Assembly (NCBI GenBank): GCA_938091745.1 | Contig: CALLJK010000007.1 | Span: 1 to 48,490 of the forward strand | Reading direction: 5' to 3' | Length of the DNA stretch: 48,490 nt | DNA from: Candidatus Bipolaricaulota bacterium | GTDB lineage: Bacteria; Bipolaricaulota; Bipolaricaulia; RBG-16-55-9; DRXL01 | Shown: positions 1 to 8,162 of the stretch, one piece after another | How positions within the stretch are numbered: the stretch's first letter is position 1 | How the letters are laid out: each line of letters opens with the position of its first letter | The notes under the pieces: generated by a model | Told to the model about the DNA's origin: nothing | What the model saw: only the letters and a program-made list of their open reading frames with translations | The model's database searches: none | Position numbers and translations under genes: made by a program

Positions 1-1
1 G

Positions 2-943
2 TCGTTTGTGATCTGGAACTCTGGGGGAGGGACGCTGAGTGGGACGGTGAGTGCGCCAGCGCCGTTTAGTATTGTGTCTGGGGCGAGCTTCAGCCTGTTG
101 CCTGGGCAACCCCAGGAAGTTGTGGTACGATTCAGCTCAGCGACGGCGGGGAGCTTCTCCAAGAGCGTGAGCATCAGCAGCACTGGAGGGAGCAAGACCG
201 TGACTGCAACAGCAGTAGCGCACAAGGTGAGCTTCAGCCCAGCGCAGGTAGACTTTGGCAGTGGGCTGCTGGTGTTAAGGGAGCAGTGCAACAAGATGGG
301 CATGTGTGGGCTGGGGACAGAGAAGGTGGGGTTGCCGATAGAGAAGACTCTCACGATCAAGAACGAGGGCACAGTTGCGGTGAGCTTGACGCTGAGCACG
401 AGTGCGCCGTACAAGATTGTGAGCGCAGCGCCTAGTCTGGCGCCAGAGCAGAGCGGGCAGGTGACCGTGAGATTTGATCCCAGCGAGTCAGGAAGCTTCA
501 TTGGGGCTGTGCAGGTGGGGATCACTGGTGGGCAGGGGAGCGTGAGTTCTCCTCCGCTGGTGGGCATGGCTCATAAGATTAGGATTAGCCCCGCCAACCT
601 GGATTTTGGAATCGCTTTAGTCAATTTTTCTAGAACTAAGAGATTATTGGTCAAAAACGAAAGCCCAAGCCCCTTAGCCCTTATGGTCAGTGTCGGTGTC
701 CCTTATCAATTGGTCGAGCAAGATTCTTTAGTCTCACAAGTATCACTCACCCTGGCTCAGGATGAATCACGGCACCTAGCTATAAGACTCCTCCCTACAA
801 CTTCTGGGCGTATCAATAGTAGCTTACTTCTTACTGTTGGAACAACCAATATCGAAGTGCCTCTAACCACAGTAGCCTATACCCTAGAAGAAGAAGATTA
901 TCTTGCGCTGCTCAGACAAGAAGGAGGCTACCCTATAAGCTGA
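2..943 (+). CDS. Secreted ASH/choice-of-anchor-D repeat protein, 5' partial
   Basis: The reading frame is open to the left edge, so the gene starts outside the window and the first GTG (position 8) is unlikely to be the true start. The visible 313 residues hold about three immunoglobulin-like ASH (HYDIN-type) domains. Each begins with a motif like VSFSPAQVDFG or IRISPANLDFG and contains a V/IxNxG..xxSL strand and a late VRF...SGSF strand. Such domains occur in cell-surface or secreted adhesive proteins; the partner is unknown. Base use changes abruptly near position 590. Domains 1-2 are GC-rich with repeated GTGAGC codons, while domain 3 is AT-rich like the two genes downstream. The gene ends at TGA 941-943, and a possible frameshift junction to the next gene cannot be excluded. 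Domain family is fairly sure; function is unknown. Confidence 0.7.
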   Translation, partial: SFVIWNSGGGTLSGTVSAPAPFSIVSGASFSLLPGQPQEVVVRFSSATAGSFSKSVSISSTGGSKTVTATAVAHKVSFSPAQVDFGSGLLVLREQCNKMGMCGLGTEKVGLPIEKTLTIKNEGTVAVSLTLSTSAPYKIVSAAPSLAPEQSGQVTVRFDPSESGSFIGAVQVGITGGQGSVSSPPLVGMAHKIRISPANLDFGIALVNFSRTKRLLVKNESPSPLALMVSVGVPYQLVEQDSLVSQVSLTLAQDESRHLAIRLLPTTSGRINSSLLLTVGTTNIEVPLTTVAYTLEEEDYLALLRQEGGYPIS

Positions 944-968
944 AAGACAAACGAGCCAAAACATCCTT

Positions 969-2045
969 GTGCTAGCAGGCTTTTCTGATTTAACTACTGC
1001 ACAGCTAGACAGATTCTGGGATGTGTTTGGTACTGCTCCAGAAGAAAATCAAGATGTTGATCCTCAACGTATAGAGGATATCTTCCGCAGCATCGAGATT
1101 CTTGAGGGTTTAGACCCTAAGCAGATCCGAGGTTGGTTAGCAAGGCTTTCAGAAGCCTACGAGGAGAATCGTTTTCAAGAGGAGTTTGAAGGTTTACTTA
1201 ACACCTCGCAAAACTTTCAACGGTACATTCACGCCTTATGGATACTCAGCGGCGGCGGTCTCGGTGGTAGCCAACCACCATCCCCATCTGATTTTCTGCG
1301 TTGGGCAACAAGTATGCAGACGACCTTAACCCTGAGAGAGCGCATGTATCAAGCTATCGGCACATTATATGGGCTAAGTTGGTTTGCTGCAGCAGGCTGG
1401 CATATGCACGGCTTTTTAGTTGAAGGCAGCTGGGCAGCAGGTATTATGTACTTACCTCAAGCTCTATCTGATGGTCGTAACATCGTAGCGCTGGTAGGAG
1501 GTGATAACTGTAGCCAATGTGGAACCGAGAGAAATATCCAGAATATCGTAGACTGGTTGAAAGTTGCTATAAGGAATATCCCGCTATTTGGCGGCGGATC
1601 GTGCACACCTTCGGGATCATGTGAAATTAGCGGCAATCCTTTGGATCACGCATACCCATGGCAAGGCAATGAGCGCATTATTATTCTTATGTTTACTAAT
1701 CCCAATGCTACAGGTGTAGACAATGCCATAAGCAGAATACAACGAGAGTTTGGTTCTGATCCATTTACACCTGGCATCTATGTGATAAGATTTAAAGAAG
1801 GGTACTGGCAAGTAGAATGTGTAGCAGGAAAGTGCAGCGAGCAGGTCGTACAAATAATTCAAGAAGCTCTAGATAGAGTTCTTGCTATGTCTACAAATCC
1901 AAGATATAATCTATGGAGCATTTGGGTTGCTTGTGGAGCTGATGCAGATTGTATTCTCTGGATGTTAGAACAGCTAGAGAAAGAATACTATTGTGAAGAT
2001 TGTGAGCGTTTGGTGCCACAGCAGCAACTGCTATGGCTCTATTGA
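969..2045 (+). CDS. Hypothetical Cys-rich protein
   Basis: I do not recognise this 358-residue protein. It has an alpha-helical first third, then a Gly/Trp-rich hydrophobic stretch, and several close cysteine pairs (CSQC, CTPSGSC, CVAGKC, CEDC) that suggest disulfides or metal binding, so an extracytoplasmic location is plausible. No obvious signal peptide follows the GTG at 969, and no Shine-Dalgarno precedes it. The frame is open from 939, just after the ASH gene, so the N-terminus may belong to the upstream protein through a frameshift. It stops 16 bp before the beta-helix gene at 2062, and the three probably form one transcription unit. Base composition is AT-richer than the housekeeping genes around it. 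Confidence 0.6.
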   Translation: MLAGFSDLTTAQLDRFWDVFGTAPEENQDVDPQRIEDIFRSIEILEGLDPKQIRGWLARLSEAYEENRFQEEFEGLLNTSQNFQRYIHALWILSGGGLGGSQPPSPSDFLRWATSMQTTLTLRERMYQAIGTLYGLSWFAAAGWHMHGFLVEGSWAAGIMYLPQALSDGRNIVALVGGDNCSQCGTERNIQNIVDWLKVAIRNIPLFGGGSCTPSGSCEISGNPLDHAYPWQGNERIIILMFTNPNATGVDNAISRIQREFGSDPFTPGIYVIRFKEGYWQVECVAGKCSEQVVQIIQEALDRVLAMSTNPRYNLWSIWVACGADADCILWMLEQLEKEYYCEDCERLVPQQQLLWLY

Positions 2046-2061
2046 GATGGGGGTGTAAAGA

Positions 2062-3279
2062 ATGCTCATAAAGAATTACCCGCAACTGAAAGTAGCAATG
2101 AGTGTGATGCTACTAGCTATTATCGGTGCAGTATGGGGAAAAGATGATGATATAGTAAGCTTGGTCCAGGAGCGTGTACACTCTCAGGAACTGCCAGTTA
2201 TCACAGTTTGTCCAGAAGGTCCACCGGTGTGCCAGTTTTCTAAGATCCAAGAGGCCATCAACGCCGCTCCAGAGAGCAACTATCCAGGCCCTTGGTACAC
2301 CCCAGCGGCAGAGATTCACATTGCCCCAGGGACCTATGAGGAGAACCTACTTATTCGTAAGAGCGTCATCCTGAAAGGTGCAGGCAACGGTAAGACCATC
2401 TTGCGTGCTCCTCGCGGAGGACGAGAAACGATCACCATCATATTGATTGTGTGGAACTTTTCTGGGGTCGAAGCTTATATATCGGGATTGACCTTCCAGG
2501 GCAACCAGCAAAGGGGAAGAGTTGGTATTCACATTATAGGGGATGTTAGTGCGGTAATACAGAATAATCGCTTCGAAGGAGTTGATTATAGTGTTTTAAT
2601 TGAGCATTCGATAGGTCCTACTGTCATTAAAGATAATGTATTCATCGGCTTAGGTATACCATGTAGAGTAATGGCTACTAATCTAGGGAAGATCGATCTC
2701 GTGGATAACAAATTCCAGCTCTGTGGCATCGGGATAGCAGGAGCCAGAAGATATCCTGCTTTTATTCCACCGCCTTCTCCCCAGCCAGGGGATCTTGTTC
2801 AGATTAAACGAAATCACATCAGTGAGGGAGCAATCACTATCAACTCCTCAACAGGAGTAGTTATCCAGAACAACATTATGGAAAAAGCCAACAACCCATT
2901 CGGCGGCATAAGCATCCTTGACAGCCAAGCTATAGCCGTCCAGGCCAATACTCTCACTCAATCTCGATCTTTATACGGTATTGAGGTCGAAGGCTCAGAA
3001 GTGGTTATCAGCAGCAATCGAATAGAAGGAGGAGCTAGGAATGGCGTGGGCGTTGTAGATCCCCCCTTGGCTCCCCCTAAAGCCAGCCGAGTTCAGCTCG
3101 TCAGCAATCAGATCATAAAGAATGAATGGTTTGGTGTCTTAGTGAGCAAAGAAGACTACCTGATCTTATGCCAAGATAACCAAGTGCACAGCAATGGACG
3201 CGGTGACTATGGCGTTATAGGTGAGGGGCCCGATCCAAGGCCCAGCCCAGAGCTGAAGCAGAAGTGTGAAGGTGGCTAA
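2062..3279 (+). CDS. Secreted right-handed parallel beta-helix protein, 3' frameshifted
   Basis: The 405-residue protein has an N-terminal hydrophobic segment (about residues 10-26, signal peptide or anchor). A pectate-lyase-like start follows: a Cys-containing FSKIQEAINA helix, then AEIHIAPGTYEENLLI. Irregular beta-helix rungs (VIQNNRF, VIKDNVF, VVIQNNIM, VVISSNRI) follow, typical of NosD/PbH1 surface proteins. The catalytic function, if any, is not visible. A G-rich Shine-Dalgarno-like stretch lies just before ATG 2062. The frame ends at TAA 3277-3279, but the +1 frame immediately downstream encodes YPWPPGFRK and a stop, the same tail that ends the paralogue at 32070-33422. A one- or two-base indel has therefore probably cut off the native C-terminus. 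AT-rich composition is shared with that paralogue. Confidence 0.75.
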   Translation: MLIKNYPQLKVAMSVMLLAIIGAVWGKDDDIVSLVQERVHSQELPVITVCPEGPPVCQFSKIQEAINAAPESNYPGPWYTPAAEIHIAPGTYEENLLIRKSVILKGAGNGKTILRAPRGGRETITIILIVWNFSGVEAYISGLTFQGNQQRGRVGIHIIGDVSAVIQNNRFEGVDYSVLIEHSIGPTVIKDNVFIGLGIPCRVMATNLGKIDLVDNKFQLCGIGIAGARRYPAFIPPPSPQPGDLVQIKRNHISEGAITINSSTGVVIQNNIMEKANNPFGGISILDSQAIAVQANTLTQSRSLYGIEVEGSEVVISSNRIEGGARNGVGVVDPPLAPPKASRVQLVSNQIIKNEWFGVLVSKEDYLILCQDNQVHSNGRGDYGVIGEGPDPRPSPELKQKCEGG

Positions 3280-3313
3280 GACCTACCCCTGGCCGCCGGG
3301 GTTCAGAAAGTAG
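3275..3313 (+). other. Out-of-frame conserved C-terminal tail
   Basis: Read from 3275 in the frame +1 to the upstream gene, these bases encode A-K-T then YPWPPGFRK and TAG (3311-3313). The paralogue at 32070-33422 ends DYPWPPGFRK. The two DNA copies differ at synonymous positions (the Pro, Phe and Arg codons), so the similarity was kept at the protein level and is not a fresh DNA duplication. The segment looks like the lost end of the 2062 gene. Confidence 0.7.
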
Positions 3314-3332
3314 CGATGGCCTCAAACGTGAT

Positions 3333-5069
3333 TCAGTGGCTTGGTGCAGCTTGCAACTCCGCTTTCAGAGTGTTTACGAGAGCGTCTAGCCCCTGCGCGT
3401 AAGACAGCTCGCGCTTGACCCCGTCGCGGCGCCGCCGCAGCTCAATTGTCTGATTTGGAATGCTGCGCGAGCCGATCACCATGCGATACGGAATCCCAAT
3501 CAGATCCGCGTCGTTAAATTTCACTCCGGCGCTCTCCGAACGGTCATCGTAGAGCACCTCGAAGCCCGCAGCGCACAAGAGAGCGTGGAGCTTATCAGCG
3601 AGCTCTATCTGCTCAGCGCGATCCGTGTTGAGCACGAGCAGAGCGATATGAAACGGCGCGATCTCTTCCGGCCAGATGATGCCCTTCTCGTCGTGATGCG
3701 CTTCGACGACGGCAGCCATCAGCCGCCCAATATCGATCCCGTAGCAGCCCATGACGAGAAATCTTTCGCTGCCGTCTTGGGCGAGAATCTTCGCGCCCAT
3801 CGCTTCGCTGTAGCGCGTGCCCAGCTTAAAAATATGCCCAAGCTCGATGGCGTTCTTCAGGCTCAGAGAGCTGCGACAGTTCGGGCAGGGATCGCCCTCG
3901 CGGACGAGCGCGATGTCCGCGACTACGTCGGCGACGAAATCCCGCCCATAGTTGACGTTTTTCATATGAAAGCCCTCTTTATTGGCGCCGGAGACGAGAT
4001 TCCTCTCTTGAATTATAGAATCGTCGGCGATGATCTTCACCGCGCTTCGCTTGAGCAACCCAACAGGGGAGGCATACCCCGGCACGGCACTGATGGAGCG
4101 AATTTCGGCTTCAGTAGCGGAGCGCAGCGTGCGCGCTTGCATAGCATTAGCCAACTTGGTCTCGCTGATTTCGAGATCGCCACGAATGAGAGCGAAGATA
4201 AACTCTGTTTCGTCAGCGATGTAGAAGACGGCTTTCGCCGTGCGATCTGGAGCAATCTTGAGAAATTCCGCAAGAGACTGAATGCTCTCGCACCCCGGGG
4301 TGGCGACTTCTTCGAGCGGGAGCATAGGCTCTGTCGGGTTGACCGGGGCTTTGAATCTTTTGGCGATTTGGCGATTCGCTGCGTAGCGACACTGCTCACA
4401 CAGGGCGACTTGGTCTTCGCCAACATCGCTGAGCAGCATAAATTCGTGCGAATCTTTGCCGCCGATCAGCCCTGGATCGCCCTGAACGATGACGGGCTTA
4501 AGCCCACAGCGTTTGAAGATTCTCTCATACGCGTGGCGAATCTTCGGGTAAAACGTATCTAAATCGTCTTCGGAGCTATGAAAGCTGTAGGCGTCCTTCA
4601 TAGTGAACTCTCGAACTCGAATCAGTCCGCCGCGCGGGCGCGGCTTGTCGCGGAATTTTGTCTGAATCTGATAGAGCACCAGCGGCACGTGACGGTACGA
4701 TCTGATCTCGCGACGCACAATATCCGTGACGGCTTCCTCGTGTGTCGTTGCTAGAACAAGCTCGCGCTCGGAGCGATCTTTAAAGCGCACTAATTCTGGA
4801 CCGTACTGATACCAACGCCCTGACTCTTGCCACAATTCTGCTGGTTGAACGATGGGCATGGAGATCTCTTGCCCGCCGATGGCATTCATCTCTTCACGGA
4901 TGATCTTTTCGATCTTGAGCCGAACTCGCTGTCCCAATGGGAGCAGCGTGTAGCTGCCCGCTGCCAAGGGGCGAATAACCCCGGCGCGAATCAAGAGCTT
5001 ATGGCTGACAAGCTCTGCTTCTTTTGGAGCGTCGCGCAGCGTCGGGATGAGCATTTGCGAGAATCGCAT
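3333..5069 (-). CDS. proS: Prolyl-tRNA synthetase (bacterial type, with editing domain)
   Basis: This enzyme charges tRNA-Pro with proline in the cytoplasm. The 578-residue length fits the bacterial ProS class (about 570). The protein runs from the class II catalytic core (LPLGQRVRLKIEKIIREEM, motif 2 region around TKFRDKPRPR, then LMREFTMKDAYSF-like VREFTMKDAYSF) through an inserted YbaK-type editing domain (roughly residues 230-400). The core then closes (GCYGIDIGRL), and a C-terminal anticodon-binding domain follows. I chose ATG 5069 because an AAGGAGGG Shine-Dalgarno lies just upstream and the protein there begins MRFSQMLIPT, the usual family start. The 107 extra upstream codons overlap the preceding membrane-protein gene and look non-coding. 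It is last in the miaB-led operon and faces the beta-helix gene tail-to-tail. Confidence 0.95.
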   Translation of the reverse strand: MRFSQMLIPTLRDAPKEAELVSHKLLIRAGVIRPLAAGSYTLLPLGQRVRLKIEKIIREEMNAIGGQEISMPIVQPAELWQESGRWYQYGPELVRFKDRSERELVLATTHEEAVTDIVRREIRSYRHVPLVLYQIQTKFRDKPRPRGGLIRVREFTMKDAYSFHSSEDDLDTFYPKIRHAYERIFKRCGLKPVIVQGDPGLIGGKDSHEFMLLSDVGEDQVALCEQCRYAANRQIAKRFKAPVNPTEPMLPLEEVATPGCESIQSLAEFLKIAPDRTAKAVFYIADETEFIFALIRGDLEISETKLANAMQARTLRSATEAEIRSISAVPGYASPVGLLKRSAVKIIADDSIIQERNLVSGANKEGFHMKNVNYGRDFVADVVADIALVREGDPCPNCRSSLSLKNAIELGHIFKLGTRYSEAMGAKILAQDGSERFLVMGCYGIDIGRLMAAVVEAHHDEKGIIWPEEIAPFHIALLVLNTDRAEQIELADKLHALLCAAGFEVLYDDRSESAGVKFNDADLIGIPYRMVIGSRSIPNQTIELRRRRDGVKRELSYAQGLDALVNTLKAELQAAPSH

Positions 5070-5110
5070 ACAGACCCTCCTTGCTTGCAACCTGCTGTGC
5101 GCAAGCTCTG

Positions 5111-5470
5111 CTAGGGAGAGACCCGGCTCGTGCGCCGGACGAAGCGCCGTAAGCTCCGCCACGTCTGCGCGAACGATTTGTTCTGTAAGAGCTTTTGAAT
5201 CAGCCAACTGTGCTGCAGACGTCTCAGCGCGACGCGCTTTTGGGGAACGTCCATTACTAACACAGCCAAGAGAAAGAAGACGAACCCCGGCATGACCGGC
5301 AGGATCGAGCCGAGCACGCCCAAAATAAATAATATAAGAGCGATCCCGTTGCGCGCGAGGCTGCGCACCGACAAGGGCACTATCCCCCACAGGCGCTTGA
5401 GCATCAGCACCGACGCGAGGAACGAGAGCGTCCCGATCAGCGCGTTAAAAAGCGTCCAGAGAAATTGCAT
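5111..5470 (-). CDS. Small membrane protein, DUF454/PGPGW-like
   Basis: The 119-residue protein has two or three membrane segments (about residues 5-22 and 40-72). A loop reads LGVLGSILPVMPGF, which resembles the turn of the DUF454 (YbaN) or PGPGW membrane families. A basic Arg-rich C-terminal tail is probably cytoplasmic. Function is unknown. It sits between another small membrane protein and proS on the same strand, with a 41-bp gap that carries the proS Shine-Dalgarno. The family assignment rests on one motif only. Confidence 0.7.
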   Translation of the reverse strand: MQFLWTLFNALIGTLSFLASVLMLKRLWGIVPLSVRSLARNGIALILFILGVLGSILPVMPGFVFFLLAVLVMDVPQKRVALRRLQHSWLIQKLLQNKSFAQTWRSLRRFVRRTSRVSP

Positions 5471-5499
5471 ATCAGCTCAATGAGTTTAACGGCTCAACG

Positions 5500-5706
5500 T
5501 TAAACTCGATCTTTGGGCGAATCCTGACGAGAGCCGCGTTTTAAACTCCTCAGCCATCCAGCATAATATCTCTCAGGGAGGAAGAATAGCCCAAGGATCA
5601 CGAGGAATGGCTGTTTGTGCAGAAACCCCATCACTATGACCAGCAACGCGGCGATCTCCAGTATGGATACCCGTACAACAAGAGTGCCCACACGAAAGCG
5701 TAGCAT
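5500..5706 (-). CDS. Small membrane protein, unknown
   Basis: The 68-residue protein has a hydrophobic core (about residues 15-45, likely two short membrane helices) and a basic C-terminus. An AAAGGAT Shine-Dalgarno precedes the ATG. The ATG lies 13 bp after the ispG stop, so the gene is almost certainly co-transcribed with miaB-ispG. I do not recognise a family. Confidence 0.6.
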   Translation of the reverse strand: MLRFRVGTLVVRVSILEIAALLVIVMGFLHKQPFLVILGLFFLPERYYAGWLRSLKRGSRQDSPKDRV

Positions 5707-5719
5707 CTGTTCTATCCTT

Positions 5720-6796
5720 TCACTTTGGCAGAAGAGGATACTCCTTCACGACCCTGACCAGCTCGTCTACAAGCTGATCTTCGGGCACGCGCTTGTAGGG
5801 CTTGCCGTCGATATAGATCGTCCCCGACTTCTCGTGCCCGACCAGCCCGATGTTCGAATGTAACGCTTCCCCAGGGCCGTTGACGACACACCCGATCAAC
5901 GAAATCTTGATAGGCTTGTCGACGTTCTCTAGGCGCTTCTGCACCTCAGCGACGATCTTCTCTAAATCTATTCCGATCCGCCCGCAGGTCGGACAGGACG
6001 TGTACTGAATCCCACGCCATCGGATGTGCAGCGCTGCCAAAATATCGTACGCGACTTTGACTTCACGGACGGGATCACCCGTGAGCGAGCAGCGGAGCGT
6101 ATCCCCAATACCCTCCAACAAGAGCGTCCCGATCCCCAGCGCCGACCGCACGACCCCCGTGTCACCAAGCCCGGCTTCCGTCACGCCCAAGTGCAATGGG
6201 TATTTGATCTGCTTTGCTATAAGCCTATACGACTCGATCATCACCCGCACGTCCGTAGATTTCAGCGAGACGACGATATCTGAGAAGTTATTGTCTTCTA
6301 AGATCTCGATCTCGCGCAGGGCGGCTTCGACCATCGCTTCGGGGGTTGCGCCCTCGTATTTGACTAAGAGATCTTTAGGCAGCGACCCCGAATTGACCCC
6401 GACCCTGATGGGAATTCCCTTGTCTTTGGCAGCCTTGACGACTTGCTCGATCTTGGCGCGATCTGTGATGTTCCCCGGATTGAGCCGTAGCTTGTCTACA
6501 CCCTGCTCGATAGCTTTTAGTGCTAAGCGATGATCGAAGTGAATGTCTGCAACTAATGGGATATTGATGCGCTTCTTGATCTCAGCGAGCTGATTCGCCG
6601 CGTCCATGTTTAAGACAGCGACGCGCACGATCTCGCACCCAGCTTGCTCTAATCTCTTAATCTGTCTGACGGTCGCTTCTATATCTCGGGTGTCGGTCGT
6701 GGTCATGGATTGCACCCTGATTGGGTGAGTGCCCCCTAAGATGAGCGGGCCGACCCGGACTTCTTTTGCGATTCTGCGCTGAATGGGAGGGATCAT
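5720..6796 (-). CDS. ispG: 4-hydroxy-3-methylbut-2-enyl diphosphate synthase
   Basis: IspG (GcpE) is the 4Fe-4S enzyme that reduces MEcPP to HMBPP in the MEP isoprenoid pathway. The 358-residue protein has the TIM-barrel start (V(R)VGPLILGGTHPIRVQSMT) with DTRD. The C-terminal cluster-binding part contains CPTCGR, and further on CVVNGPGEA, giving the three cluster cysteines and the NGPGE signature. It is the short bacterial form without the plant/chlamydial insert. The ATG overlaps the stop of the CBS gene (ATGA, 6793-6796), so the two are translationally coupled within the miaB operon. MiaB also uses an isoprenoid-modified substrate, so co-expression of IspG with MiaB makes biological sense. 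Confidence 0.95.
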   Translation of the reverse strand: MIPPIQRRIAKEVRVGPLILGGTHPIRVQSMTTTDTRDIEATVRQIKRLEQAGCEIVRVAVLNMDAANQLAEIKKRINIPLVADIHFDHRLALKAIEQGVDKLRLNPGNITDRAKIEQVVKAAKDKGIPIRVGVNSGSLPKDLLVKYEGATPEAMVEAALREIEILEDNNFSDIVVSLKSTDVRVMIESYRLIAKQIKYPLHLGVTEAGLGDTGVVRSALGIGTLLLEGIGDTLRCSLTGDPVREVKVAYDILAALHIRWRGIQYTSCPTCGRIGIDLEKIVAEVQKRLENVDKPIKISLIGCVVNGPGEALHSNIGLVGHEKSGTIYIDGKPYKRVPEDQLVDELVRVVKEYPLLPK

Positions 6797-7218
6797 AGCA
6801 AATCTTTCAGTAAATCAATGCGCCGCAGCATCCCTACGAGGATGCCGTCTTTGTTGACGACCGGCAGCGACTTGACGTTCTTTCGAATCATTAAATCCGC
6901 AGCCGTGAGATCATCTTCGTCCTCTTCGATCTTAATGACTTCAGGGGTCATGTAGAACTCGATACGGTCATGTTCGATCTCGCGCAGCTTCTGCGACAAG
7001 TGATTCATATCGGTAATGCCATAGAGCACCTCAAAATAGCCGGGCAACGCCCCCTCGATGATATCGCGCTCGGAGATGATCCCTACGATGCGACCTTCCT
7101 CGTTGACGACGGGGACGCTGCTGAGGCCGCTCTGATAGAACAGCTCGATAAGCTCGCGCACGGTCATGGTCGGCTCCGCGGCCGTCAAGTCCTTCGTCAT
7201 GATCTCTTTGACCTTCAT
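6793..7218 (-). CDS. Stand-alone CBS-domain pair protein
   Basis: The 141-residue protein is a Bateman module made of two CBS domains. The first is at about residues 5-60 (MTKDLTAAEPTMTVRELIEL...VPVVNEEGRIVGIISERDII). The second is at about 85-141 (MTPEVIKIEEDEDDLTAADLMI...LPVVNKDGILVGMLRRIDLL). The linker between them is longer than minimal (about 25 residues). CBS pairs usually bind adenine nucleotides and act as energy sensors. The gene overlaps both neighbours by 4 bp, the PfkB-like protein upstream and ispG downstream. That coupling suggests the three products are made in fixed ratio and might interact, which is inference. Confidence 0.88.
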   Translation of the reverse strand: MKVKEIMTKDLTAAEPTMTVRELIELFYQSGLSSVPVVNEEGRIVGIISERDIIEGALPGYFEVLYGITDMNHLSQKLREIEHDRIEFYMTPEVIKIEEDEDDLTAADLMIRKNVKSLPVVNKDGILVGMLRRIDLLKDLL

Positions 7219-8162
7219 AATAGCTGTTCTATATGGATCTTTGGGAGTACGCGCTCGATAGCCGTACGGTCGGTCACGACGAGTTCCTCGCTCTCAGCGC
7301 TGGCCGTAGCAGCCGCCATGCCGAAACGCGCTGCTTCGAGTAGCGAAGCCCCTTGCACGGTGGCACTGAGCACCCCGGCGATGAGCGCATCTTCCGCCCC
7401 TAAGAGATTCTGAAACTGCACATCGCGGGCTTCGAGGTCCCACGCGCCCTCGCAGGTGATCAAGAGATCGTGCGTGATATGATGGGAGACCAAGACGGCC
7501 TCTATGCCGCGCGCGGTCCACTCCTTTCCCGCAGCAAGAATCTCCCTTGGGGTCTTCAGCGAGGCTCCAGCGATCTCTGTATGTTGGCGCGTATCGGGCT
7601 TGACCAACCACGGCTTCTCGAGGAGCGCATGGGCGAGCGCCTCCCCAGCAGCATTGACGATCACCGGCACATGGTGTTGATGGGCTATGTGCGTCAGTTC
7701 TTGGTAGAACTGGGTGGGCACGCCAGGGGGCAAACTCCCTCCTAAGAAGACATAGCGCGCTCGATTCAGTGCTCGCTTGTAGTGAATGAGAAGGCGCTTG
7801 AGCGCGTCGGGTGGAACAGTCGGCCCCTGCTCTGTGATCTGAATGGGTCTTTGCTCGTGCCCTCTTTCTAAGAGCGTGACGTTGGTGCGGGTCTCGCCTT
7901 CAACCCAGATGAAGCTCGTTGTGATGCCCTCGTCGCGGACGCGACGCTCCACGGCGCGTCCTGTCTCCCCGGCGATAAACCCCATCGCAATGTTTTCGAT
8001 CCCCATGCGCGCTAAGAAGATCGAGACGTTGATACCCTTGCCCCCAGCTGTCAGATACGACCGAGTAGCGCGCATGACCGGCAGCTCACCCGCATCGAGA
8101 CAGAGCTGCTCAATCCAATAGATCTTGTCAATCGCTGGATTGGGCGTGACGGTGATGATCAT
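7215..8162 (-). CDS. PfkB-family (1-phosphofructokinase-like) protein, probable pseudokinase
   Basis: The 315-residue protein has the fold and sugar-phosphate-binding motifs of FruK/LacC kinases: TPNPAID, AGGKGINV, ETRTNV and GGSLPPG. The ATP side is abnormal. The usual GAGD anion hole reads GAED (residues 255-258), so Glu replaces the key Gly although the catalytic Asp remains. The normally Gly-rich SLGxDGALL strand reads SHHITHDLL (226-234), and the usual KPN reads KPD. Substrate binding may persist while phosphoryl transfer is lost, so a sensor role is possible. If active, the family reaction would be phosphorylation of fructose-1-phosphate or a similar sugar phosphate. Its start overlaps the miaB stop and its stop overlaps the CBS start, each by 4 bp. 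Confidence 0.85.
   Translation of the reverse strand: MIITVTPNPAIDKIYWIEQLCLDAGELPVMRATRSYLTAGGKGINVSIFLARMGIENIAMGFIAGETGRAVERRVRDEGITTSFIWVEGETRTNVTLLERGHEQRPIQITEQGPTVPPDALKRLLIHYKRALNRARYVFLGGSLPPGVPTQFYQELTHIAHQHHVPVIVNAAGEALAHALLEKPWLVKPDTRQHTEIAGASLKTPREILAAGKEWTARGIEAVLVSHHITHDLLITCEGAWDLEARDVQFQNLLGAEDALIAGVLSATVQGASLLEAARFGMAAATASAESEELVVTDRTAIERVLPKIHIEQLL

Noticed and set aside
3265-3285. Programmed +1 frameshift at the 2062 gene stop
   Set aside because: The site GGC-TAA lacks a slippery codon like CUU-UGA of prfB, and no upstream Shine-Dalgarno stimulator is seen. Mutation or assembly error is simpler.
3585-4562. A 325-codon open frame on + inside proS
   Set aside because: It is antisense to a clear ProS with all motifs. 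GC-rich codons leave few stops on the opposite strand, and the translation shows no domain.
5070-5390. 107-residue N-terminal extension of ProS
   Set aside because: It overlaps the 119-residue membrane protein gene. A strong Shine-Dalgarno and the normal ProS start are at 5069.
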